Of a DNA stretch of 64,000 nt, positions 57,971-64,000 are shown one piece after another. The position numbers and the translations under genes were made by a program. The notes under the pieces are model-generated. The model was not told the origin of the DNA. It did no database searches and saw nothing but the letters and a program-made list of their open reading frames with translations. Origin of the DNA: an uncultured Clostridia bacterium (GTDB lineage: Bacteria; Bacillota; Clostridia; UBA1381); assembly GCA_959602045.1 (NCBI GenBank), contig CAUGRT010000001.1, forward strand, positions 100,918 through 164,917, read 5' to 3'. Each line of letters starts with the position of its first letter. Within the stretch, counting starts at the first letter, position 1.

Positions 57971-59689
57971 ATGGTTAATATTTTAGATGGTGAGTTATTC
58001 GCAAACATGATCATCTCCGGTGCGAATAATCTTTATAATAACAAAAGTACAGTAAATGATTTGAATGTGTTTCCTGTTCCCGACGGAGATACGGGAACCA
58101 ATATGTCGCTGACGGTTACGGCGATGGCGAGAGATCTTTCCGAAAAGAAGAACGTCTCGCTTTCCAAAACGGCAGATATGATGTCCTTTTCGACCCTGCG
58201 CGGTGCGCGCGGAAACTCCGGCGTTATTTTGTCGCAGTTTTTCAGAGGAATTTCCCGAAACCTAAAGGGCAAGGACGAATGTGACGCTCAAGCATTTGCA
58301 GCGGCATTAACAGATGGTGCCGCCGCCGCATACAAGGCAGTCATGAAGCCGACTGAAGGAACGATTCTTACGGTTGCACGCGAGGCAGCAAACGGCGCGT
58401 CCATTGCAGCGTCCTCCACCTCCGACCTTTGCGAGGTGCTGAAAAGCGCCGTGGAACGCGGAAACAAGGCGCTTGCCAGAACTCCCGAACAGCTCCCGGC
58501 ACTGAAAAAAGCCGGCGTGGTTGATGCCGGCGGTCAGGGATGGATGTTTGTACTGGAGGGCGCATTATATTACCTGGAAAACGGCGCGGTTGTCGAAAGC
58601 ACGCGCGAGGTCGCACCCGTAAAAACCGCACCGCCAAAAAAAGCACAGGCGGCAATTGATGTGAAAGACATCAAATTTAAGTATTGTACGGAATTTATTG
58701 TTGAAAAGTATCAAAGCAGCGCTTCGGTCGAGGATTTCCGAAACGCAATCGCCCCCAAAGGGGATTGTATGCTCGTTATTGATGATGACGATGTGGTAAA
58801 AGTACATATCCACACCAATCACCCCGGATTTGTACTGGAAGAAGCCGTAAAGCTCGGCGAGATGATCAATCTGAAGATTGACAACATGAAGCATCAGCAT
58901 CAATCGCTGATTCAGCCCGAAGCCGATTCCGCTCCGGCGGAAGCTCCGGAAAAGGCAGTCCCGGTTGCTCCGAAAAAGAAAGCCGAACCAAAGCCAAAAA
59001 AAGAGAAAAAACCGGTAGAAATCAAGGAATTTGGGTTTGTAACCGTTGCCGCCGGAAAAGGCTTTGCCGCAATTTTAAAGGATTTGGGTGCAGACAAAAT
59101 CATTGAGGGCGGACAGACCATGAATCCCTCAACCGATGATATTTTCAAGGCGATTAAACGCGTTAAGGCGAGAACGGTATTTGTATTCCCGAATAACAAA
59201 AATATTATCATGGCAGCGGAACAGGCTGCGGAAATGATTGAGGATCGGAAAGTGATTGTGGTCCCGACGCGCAGTATTCCGGAATGCATTACCGCAATGA
59301 TGGCATTCAGTCCGCGGAAAACCTCCGCCGGCAACGAAGAAATCATGAAAAAGGCATTGAAAAACGTCACCTCCGCCTCCATCACCTATGCTGTGCGCGA
59401 TACGGAGATTGACGATATTGAGATTAAAAAGGACGACATCTTAGGCTTACGCGGCTCTGAAATCACGATGGTCGGCAAGGAGCTTGACGATGTTCTGGAG
59501 CGGCTTACCGATAGTTTGGTTGATGAAGATACAGAATATATTACGTTATATTACGGAAAAGATGTAAAAAAGGCAGATGCCGAAGCAGCCGCACTGCGGC
59601 TTGAGGAAAAATATTCCGATGAAGAGATTGAGGTTTCCCTCAAGCGCGGCGGTCAGCCGGTATACTATTATGTTCTGAGTGTTGAATAA
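57971..59689 (+). CDS. DAK2/DegV-type fatty acid kinase-like protein (YloV/FakA-like)
   Basis: The 572-residue product has an N-terminal DhaL/DAK2 kinase domain: NVFPVPDGDTGTNMSLTV binds Mg2+ and ATP, followed by RGARGNSGVILSQFFRG and VVDAGGQGW. The middle and C-terminal domains (YCTEFIVEK, VHIHTNHPG, FVFPNNKNI) are those of FakA, which phosphorylates fatty acids held by FakB (DegV) proteins. A Pro/Lys/Ala-rich linker of about 40 residues around residue 330 is longer than I would expect. ATG 57971 follows GGCAGG. Its stop overlaps the recG start (TAATG). Confidence 0.88.
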   Translation: MVNILDGELFANMIISGANNLYNNKSTVNDLNVFPVPDGDTGTNMSLTVTAMARDLSEKKNVSLSKTADMMSFSTLRGARGNSGVILSQFFRGISRNLKGKDECDAQAFAAALTDGAAAAYKAVMKPTEGTILTVAREAANGASIAASSTSDLCEVLKSAVERGNKALARTPEQLPALKKAGVVDAGGQGWMFVLEGALYYLENGAVVESTREVAPVKTAPPKKAQAAIDVKDIKFKYCTEFIVEKYQSSASVEDFRNAIAPKGDCMLVIDDDDVVKVHIHTNHPGFVLEEAVKLGEMINLKIDNMKHQHQSLIQPEADSAPAEAPEKAVPVAPKKKAEPKPKKEKKPVEIKEFGFVTVAAGKGFAAILKDLGADKIIEGGQTMNPSTDDIFKAIKRVKARTVFVFPNNKNIIMAAEQAAEMIEDRKVIVVPTRSIPECITAMMAFSPRKTSAGNEEIMKKALKNVTSASITYAVRDTEIDDIEIKKDDILGLRGSEITMVGKELDDVLERLTDSLVDEDTEYITLYYGKDVKKADAEAAALRLEEKYSDEEIEVSLKRGGQPVYYYVLSVE

Positions 59690-61716
59690 TGAGTAAGGAT
59701 ATTCAGTTTTTAAAGGGCGTTGGAGAAAAGCGTGCGGAGATGTTCCGAAAAAAGGGAATCAATACGGTAGAGGATTTACTCTACTTTTTCCCGCGCGCCC
59801 ATGAGGACAGAACGGAAATAAAGCAAATCTCAGAAACTGAGGCAGGAGAAACGGTGTGCTTAAGCATTACCGTTTTTTCGCCTGTAAGGGATGTGCGTAT
59901 CCGGCGGAACATGATGATTTCCAGCATGGTTGTGTTTGATGATTCCGGCACGATTACGGTGGTTTGGTATAATAACAAATATGTAAAAGAGCAGTTCCAC
60001 ACTGATGAAAAATATATTCTCTACGGAAAAATCAATGAAAACCGCGGCAAAAAGGAAATTGTGAATCCGATTTTTGAAAAAGCAGACAGTCAGCGTTTTA
60101 CCGGAAAAATTGTTCCGCTTTATCCGCTGACGGGGAATCTGACGCAGAAGGTGGTTCAATCCGTCATGGAAAACGCCATCAAAGAAGCCGGGCATCTGGA
60201 GGAATATATTCCGGATTCCATCCGAAGCCGATACAACCTTGCCGAAATCAACTTCGCCATGCATAATATTCATTTTCCCGATACGTTTGAAAGCTACTCC
60301 ATTGCACGGCGGCGGTTTGTTTTCGAGGAGCTGCTGATTTTACAGCTTGCCCTGTTTAATCATAAGCGCGATGACTCGCGTGCAAAGGGCGCGGTTTTTA
60401 CCAATTTAAAAGCGGTGCGTGAATTTACCGATACGCTCCCGTTTCCGCTGACCGGTGCGCAAAAACGGACGCTTAATGAAATCTGCGCGGATGTCCGAAG
60501 CGGACGCATGATGAACCGTCTGGTTCAAGGCGATGTTGGTTCGGGAAAGACGGCTGTTGCCGCGGCAGCGATTTATCTTGCCGTAAAAAACGGATTCCAG
60601 GCAGCCATGATGGCGCCCACCGAAATTCTTGCCGCACAGCATGTTGAAACGCTGACCGAATTTTTCAAAAATACAGAAATTCAAGTGACCCTGCTGACCG
60701 GCAGCATGAAAGCCGCCGAAAAACGCGCGGCGCTTGAGAAAATCAGGGATGGCAGTGCCAACGTCGTAGTTGGTACGCATGCCATCATTCAAGATAACGT
60801 CATCTTTCAGAAGCTTGGCTTAGTCATTGCCGATGAGCAGCATCGTTTCGGCGTGGAGCAGCGCGCAAAGCTTTCGGCAAAGGGCGATAATCCACATATT
60901 CTGATTATGTCCGCCACCCCCATCCCCCGTACCTTAGCCTTAATTCTGTACGGCGACTTGGAGGTTTCCATCATTGATGAGCTGCCGCCCGGAAGAAAGA
61001 CGGTAAAAACCTACGCGATGGGCGATTCCATGAAACCCAGAGTTTACGGATTTATCGAAAATAACGTCAGAAAAGGGATGCAGGCATACATTGTCTGTCC
61101 ATTGGTGGAGGAAACCGAAAAAAGCGATTTACAGAATGCTGTGGAGCTTTCCGAAAAGCTGAAACAAACCTTTCCGGATTTTAAAATCGGTCTGGTGCAT
61201 GGAAAAATGAAGCCGAAAGATAAAGATGCGGTGATGGAGGGATTTTCCGCCGGGGAAATTAATATTTTGGTATCCACCACAGTCATCGAAGTCGGCGTAA
61301 ATGTGCCGAATGCTAATATTATGGTGATCGAAAATGCCGAACGATTCGGTCTTTCCCAGCTGCATCAGTTGCGCGGACGTGTGGGGCGCGGCGCGGAACA
61401 GGCATATTGCATTTTATTCGCTCATGGGAATAATGAAGTCACAAAAAAGCGCATGGAAACCATGTGCATCTCCAACGATGGTTTTTATATCAGCGAACAG
61501 GATTTAAAGCTGCGCGGACCAGGTGACTTTTTCGGAACACGTCAGCACGGCTTGCCGGAAATGAAAATCGCCAACCTCTTTGAGGATGGCGACATCTTAA
61601 AGCAAGCGCAGACTGCGGCGGCTGAGATCATTCAAGAGGGTCTGGAGCAGCCTCAATATGCACTGCTGAAAAAGCGCTGTGACCGGGTGCTGCTGGATGA
61701 TGTGGTCATGAATTAA
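59689..61716 (+). CDS. recG: ATP-dependent DNA helicase RecG
   Basis: RecG remodels stalled forks and Holliday junctions. The 675-residue product has the N-terminal wedge (OB) domain (FLKGVGEKRAEMFRKKGI), Walker A GDVGSGKTAVAAAAI, the box DEQHRFGVEQR, SATPIPRTLALILYGDLE, the TRG-region VIEVGVNVPNANIMVIENAERFGLSQLHQLRGRVGRG and the C-terminal DLKLRGPGDFFGTRQHG. Full length. It is translationally coupled to the DAK2 gene and followed by a bidirectional terminator. Confidence 0.96.
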   Translation: MSKDIQFLKGVGEKRAEMFRKKGINTVEDLLYFFPRAHEDRTEIKQISETEAGETVCLSITVFSPVRDVRIRRNMMISSMVVFDDSGTITVVWYNNKYVKEQFHTDEKYILYGKINENRGKKEIVNPIFEKADSQRFTGKIVPLYPLTGNLTQKVVQSVMENAIKEAGHLEEYIPDSIRSRYNLAEINFAMHNIHFPDTFESYSIARRRFVFEELLILQLALFNHKRDDSRAKGAVFTNLKAVREFTDTLPFPLTGAQKRTLNEICADVRSGRMMNRLVQGDVGSGKTAVAAAAIYLAVKNGFQAAMMAPTEILAAQHVETLTEFFKNTEIQVTLLTGSMKAAEKRAALEKIRDGSANVVVGTHAIIQDNVIFQKLGLVIADEQHRFGVEQRAKLSAKGDNPHILIMSATPIPRTLALILYGDLEVSIIDELPPGRKTVKTYAMGDSMKPRVYGFIENNVRKGMQAYIVCPLVEETEKSDLQNAVELSEKLKQTFPDFKIGLVHGKMKPKDKDAVMEGFSAGEINILVSTTVIEVGVNVPNANIMVIENAERFGLSQLHQLRGRVGRGAEQAYCILFAHGNNEVTKKRMETMCISNDGFYISEQDLKLRGPGDFFGTRQHGLPEMKIANLFEDGDILKQAQTAAAEIIQEGLEQPQYALLKKRCDRVLLDDVVMN

Positions 61717-61755
61717 AAACGAGTTGCATGTACAAAACACATGCAGCTCGTTTTT
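61715..61755. terminator. Bidirectional terminator between recG and the esterase gene
   Basis: AAAAACGAGTTGCATGT pairs with ACATGCAGCTCGTTTTT with one mismatch around a 7-base loop. A- and T-runs lie on both sides. Confidence 0.88.
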
Positions 61756-61763
61756 ATCATGGT

Positions 61764-62519
61764 TTAATTTTTAAACATCCATTCCAGAACACGCTGAATA
61801 TAGCAATCCCAAAATTCCCAGCAATGCACACCGGGGCCTTCTTCATAAGTGTAATCATAATCCAGCTGCTCAAACAGCTTCCGCAGCCGCTGATTATCGT
61901 CGTACATGAAATCCTCCGTTCCGGTTGCCATATAAATCCGCGGTTTTTTCGGATCATGATTCTTCATTTCGGCAAGCTTGAATAAATCGTCCTCATCCGG
62001 AATGTCAAGATTTTCGCCAAATACAGGAACCAACACCTCTCGGAAATCCTTGCGCCGAATATCCGCAACGGAGGACAAGCCTGCCGCTGCACAGAAGCTG
62101 CCACATTCGCGCAGAGCAATTTTCAAAGCGCCATAGCCGCCCATTGAGAGTCCGGCGATAAAACGGTTTTCCGGTGCGTTGGAAATATGAAAAAACTCCT
62201 GCATCCGCTGAGGAAGCTCCTTTGCAATGTAGGTATAATATCTCATCCCGTATTTCATATCTGTATAGAAGCTTTTATGAGCATTCGGCATCACCACGCA
62301 GATGCCGTATTCCGTAGCATATCGCTCAATAGAAGTACGGCGCAGCCAGATAGAATGATCATCGCTCAATCCATGCAGCAAATATAAGCATTTGCATTGC
62401 GCCCGATTTCCTGTCGATACCCCGATTTCCCCTGCGGTGCTTTCTTGAGGAAGAACAACATAAACTTCCGTTTGCATCCCCAACGCTTCGCTAAAAAATT
62501 TCAATTCTGCCAGTGCCAT
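61764..62519 (-). CDS. Alpha/beta-hydrolase esterase family protein (EstA/acetyl esterase-like)
   Basis: The 251-residue product is a serine esterase of the esterase-D/S-formylglutathione hydrolase-like group. It shows CLYLLHGLSDDHSIWLRRTS (oxyanion strand), the nucleophile elbow FIAGLSMGGYGALKIAL, an Asp region in YMATGTEDFMYDDN and the catalytic His in GPGVHCWEFWD. No signal peptide, so cytosolic. Tributyrin and acetyl-xylan esterases of Gram-positives share this form; the substrate is not fixed. It stands alone, convergent with recG. Confidence 0.85.
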   Translation of the reverse strand: MALAELKFFSEALGMQTEVYVVLPQESTAGEIGVSTGNRAQCKCLYLLHGLSDDHSIWLRRTSIERYATEYGICVVMPNAHKSFYTDMKYGMRYYTYIAKELPQRMQEFFHISNAPENRFIAGLSMGGYGALKIALRECGSFCAAAGLSSVADIRRKDFREVLVPVFGENLDIPDEDDLFKLAEMKNHDPKKPRIYMATGTEDFMYDDNQRLRKLFEQLDYDYTYEEGPGVHCWEFWDCYIQRVLEWMFKN

Positions 62520-62651
62520 TGTTTTTCTCCTTTTGTATTATTTTTAATACGTTTATTATACCAACCTTGAATCATTTCGTCAAGCACATCCGGAATTTTT
62601 TTCCGATTTTTTTAATACAAGTGTTTACCATAATTTTACGAAATTCATTGA

Positions 62652-62748
62652 TTATCCACTTTATCCATGCACTTATTCACTTTTTCCCCTTGAAAAATCC
62701 ATGAAAAATAAGGTAAAACGAGAGTTATCCCTCAAAAACGTGGATAAC
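62652..62748. other. Cluster of DnaA-box-like words in an AT-rich gap
   Basis: TTATCCACT (62652), TTATTCACT (62673) and, on the other strand, TTATCCACG (complement of 62739-62747) each differ by one base from TTATNCACA. TTATCCATG (62661) is a weaker match. The 62520-62844 gap has no gene. No dnaA or dnaN is near, so I do not call an origin. Confidence 0.35.
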
Positions 62749-62789
62749 CTTGCAGGTTTACATAAAATTAAAGAGTATAATTTTTATAT

Positions 62790-62818
62790 TTGCAATTCCG
62801 GGTCGATTATGGTATAAT
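62790..62818 (+). promoter_or_regulatory. Sigma-A promoter of the 72-residue Cys protein
   Basis: TTGCAA at 62790-62795, 17 bases, TATAAT at 62813-62818, 27 bases before the ATG. Confidence 0.72.
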
Positions 62819-62844
62819 AGAAGAAGAAAAAGGGGGAAAGTGTC

Positions 62845-63063
62845 ATGATTTACAGTGAGGAGATTCCCAAGATTTGTTCTCTGTGTATATTTGCGAACAG
62901 AGCGCCGGCAGATGCGGAAGTTGTGTTTTGTCGTCGTGAAAACCAAAATAAAGGAATTGCGGAATCTGCGTGCCGGTTTTATAAATATGATATTTTAAAA
63001 CGAAGCGTCAAGAGAAGAAAAGCGTTAAAGGTTGATTTTTCAGAAGAAGATTTCCGATTATAA
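62845..63063 (+). CDS. Small Cys-containing protein (72 aa), unknown function
   Basis: The product has four cysteines in the pattern C-x2-C (ICSLCIFA, residues 11-14), C29 (VVFCRRE) and C43 (SACRFYKYD), which could bind one zinc ion. A very basic stretch (LKRSVKRRKALK) and an acidic end (SEEDFRL) follow. I do not recognise a named family. The ATG follows AGGGGGAAAG, and a good promoter lies right upstream. A CTGTATAAA/TTTATACAG hairpin follows the stop. It sits directly before the tRNA cluster. Confidence 0.65.
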   Translation: MIYSEEIPKICSLCIFANRAPADAEVVFCRRENQNKGIAESACRFYKYDILKRSVKRRKALKVDFSEEDFRL

Positions 63064-63065
63064 CG

Positions 63066-63092
63066 CTGTATAAAGCGCTTGTTTTATACAGT
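63066..63092 (+). terminator. Hairpin after the 72-residue gene
   Basis: CTGTATAAA and TTTATACAG pair perfectly over nine bases with a small loop. The following TATTATAAG is only a weak T-tract. Confidence 0.5.
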
Positions 63093-63170
63093 ATTATAAG
63101 GAAGAATTGTTTGCAATAATATAGAAGATATTATTTTACGCAATTTTTTTTAAATTCCTGAAAAAAACTC

Positions 63171-63199
63171 TTGACAAATGAGGATTTCGCTGGTATAAT
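63171..63199 (+). promoter_or_regulatory. Sigma-A promoter of the tRNA cluster
   Basis: TTGACA at 63171-63176, 17 bases, TATAAT at 63194-63199, about 30 bases before the first tRNA. Confidence 0.85.
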
Positions 63200-63229
63200 A
63201 TATAAGTCAGCCGATATGAGGGACAATTT

Positions 63230-63303
<74 letters not shown>

Positions 63304-63307
63304 ATAT

Positions 63308-63384
63308 GTGCCTGTAGCTCAGTTGGATAGAGCAATTGCCTTCTAAGCAATGGGCCGGGGGTTCGAATCCCTCCAGGCACGCCA
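63308..63384 (+). tRNA. tRNA-Arg (TCT)
   Basis: Acceptor GTGCCTG/CAGGCAC, anticodon stem ATTGC/GCAAT with loop CTTCTAA (anticodon TCT), T arm GGGGGTTCGAATCCCTC, encoded CCA. Confidence 0.96.
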
Positions 63385-63429
63385 AAGATGTTTAAAGGAC
63401 AAGGTTCTTTAAACATTTAATTTTAGATG

Positions 63430-63506
63430 GTGGGTATAGTTCAGCTGGTTAGAGCGTCAGATTGTGGTCCTGAATGTCGTGGGTTCGAATCCCACTACCC
63501 ACCCCA
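63430..63506 (+). tRNA. tRNA-His (GTG)
   Basis: Acceptor GTGGGTA/TACCCAC with a further G at 63429 that can serve as G-1 opposite the discriminator C. The anticodon loop TTGTGGT gives GTG. T arm GTGGGTTCGAATCCCAC, encoded CCA. Confidence 0.95.
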
Positions 63507-63564
63507 TTTTTTACTCGTTATCGTATGACGAAGATTAATAACGTTAGCAAGATTCGTTGTTTAT

Positions 63565-63640
63565 AGGGATATCGCCAAGTCGGTAAGGCACCAGATTTTG
63601 ATTCTGGCATTCGTAGGTTCGAGTCCTGCTATCCCTGCCA
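63565..63640 (+). tRNA. tRNA-Gln (TTG)
   Basis: Acceptor AGGGATA/TATCCCT, anticodon stem CCAGA/TCTGG with loop TTTTGAT (anticodon TTG), T arm GTAGGTTCGAGTCCTGC, encoded CCA. Confidence 0.95.
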
Positions 63641-63716
63641 GGGCCATTAGCTCAGTTGGCAGAGCACTTGACTTTTAATCAAGTTGTCCGGGGTTCGAAT
63701 CTCCGATGGCTCACCA
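63641..63716 (+). tRNA. tRNA-Lys (TTT)
   Basis: Acceptor GGGCCAT/ATGGCTC (one G-U pair), anticodon stem CTTGA/TCAAG with loop CTTTTAA (anticodon TTT), T arm CGGGGTTCGAATCTCCG, encoded CCA. It follows tRNA-Gln without a gap. Confidence 0.95.
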
Positions 63717-63787
63717 TTACATGAAATATCCGAAAGTCTGTACTTTTATCATCTGGTTTTATTCCAGATAATCAGCTTAGGATATTA

Positions 63788-63820
63788 AAAAAATACGGAG
63801 TGTATACTTCGTATTTTTTT
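63788..63820. terminator. Terminator between tRNA cluster and the right-edge gene
   Basis: AAAAATACGGAG and CTTCGTATTTTT pair with one G-T pair, with A- and T-runs on both sides. A weaker ATCTGG/CCAGAT hairpin lies at 63751-63769. Confidence 0.7.
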
Positions 63821-64000
63821 ATTTCATCAACTTCCCCAGCCGATACACAACAACACACATCCAAAGCTTGACATCATTCAGCCCCAGATCGCCCCTGTCG
63901 TTCACGCCTTTGATAATCCCATTATCCACACACCACTTGACCGCTTCATGCGCCCATTCCGGCATGTTCTTGTCAATGTAGTTATAAATCATCTCCGGCT
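63819..64000 (-). CDS. C-terminal part of a cell-wall/lysis-type protein (runs off window end)
   Basis: The minus-strand frame is open from base 64000 to the TAA at 63819-63821, giving about 59 residues that end LGKLMK. The word MPEWAHEAVKWCVDNGIIKG followed by GDLGLNDVKLWMCVVVYRL is the W-A-x2-A-x3-W...G-I-x-x-G pattern of SLH-like or lysin C-terminal modules in Firmicutes and their phages (often at the end of amidases). The catalytic part, if any, lies outside the window, so I name no enzyme. Confidence 0.55.
   Translation of the reverse strand, partial: PEMIYNYIDKNMPEWAHEAVKWCVDNGIIKGVNDRGDLGLNDVKLWMCVVVYRLGKLMK

Noticed and set aside
62520..62844. Chromosomal replication origin
   Set aside because: Only a few imperfect DnaA-like words; dnaA, dnaN, gidA and rpmH are absent.

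Overview
The window comes from a spore-forming, strictly anaerobic-looking member of the Clostridia (Firmicutes). The evidence is a SpoVM homologue, AAAGGA(GG)-type ribosome binding sites, sigma-A promoters of the TTGACA-17-TATAAT type, a yybP-ykoY riboswitch, gene orders shared with Bacillus (miaB-ricA-mutS-mutL; Asp23-DAK2 protein-recG), and a large ferredoxin/heterodisulfide-reductase type redox cluster. I know of no way to name the genus from the sequence alone.

Layout. 0-12 kb: the N-terminus of RNase Y, a hidden spoVM, a His-rich Zn/Cd/Co P-type ATPase, an nrdR-PHP phosphoesterase-mnmE-nitroreductase operon, a HAD phosphatase with a deoxyinosine glycosylase, a SLOG-type protein divergent from a small XRE regulator, and mgtE. 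12-21 kb: a lipoprotein, a membrane protein-dusB pair, guaB, and a compact minus-strand run ecfT-truA-DUF5711-like protein-5-FTHF cyclo-ligase-TatD-glycosyltransferase. 21-26 kb: a Mn riboswitch with its P-type ATPase, then an ECF sigma/anti-sigma pair. 26-43 kb: a metabolic island (below). 43-62 kb: secA, miaA, mutL, mutS, ricA, miaB, a Dabb protein, argS, Asp23/Gls24, DAK2/FakA-like, recG, an esterase. 63-64 kb: five tRNA genes (Gly, Arg, His, Gln, Lys) and the 3' end of a minus-strand gene.

The metabolic island has two divergent transcription units that share a 0.4 kb promoter region. The leftward unit encodes a carboxyltransferase (MmdA/12S type), an OadG-like subunit, a biotin carrier, the Na+-pump subunit OadB and an OadA/5S carboxyltransferase without its own biotin domain. 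The rightward unit encodes an LDH-family enzyme with the malate-dehydrogenase specificity arginine, fumarase C, HdrB, HdrC, HdrA, MvhD/FlxD, two iron-sulfur Flx/Asr-like subunits, a FAD/NAD(P)H subunit, and a soluble fumarate-reductase iron-sulfur and flavoprotein pair without membrane anchor. Read together they suggest oxaloacetate -> malate -> fumarate -> succinate (-> propionate), with fumarate reduction coupled to NADH oxidation and probably to ferredoxin reduction by flavin-based electron bifurcation in the cytosol. I regard this Hdr-Flx-Frd assembly as the most likely undescribed system here.

The second striking signal is a dispersed palindromic element, found at about 14 loci, always between genes. 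Each copy has a conserved ~50-base core (CGGCTCAAACATCCGCTACGctgcgcGGA...ACTCGCC) flanked by 15-26 base inverted arms. The arm sequence differs from copy to copy but stays self-complementary inside each copy. Some copies are tandemly amplified (117-base period), some lie inside predicted 5' leaders (guaB, argS), and several have a further outer inverted repeat (TGTAAAATCC). Most gene-free stretches over 300 bases hold these elements, promoters or leader RNAs: 404-1014, 3386-4060, 7364-8152, 13743-14101, 21032-21575, 31205-31622, 49271-49680, 52348-52761, 55006-55532 and 57234-57599. The stretch 62520-62844 holds a promoter and a cluster of DnaA-box-like words.
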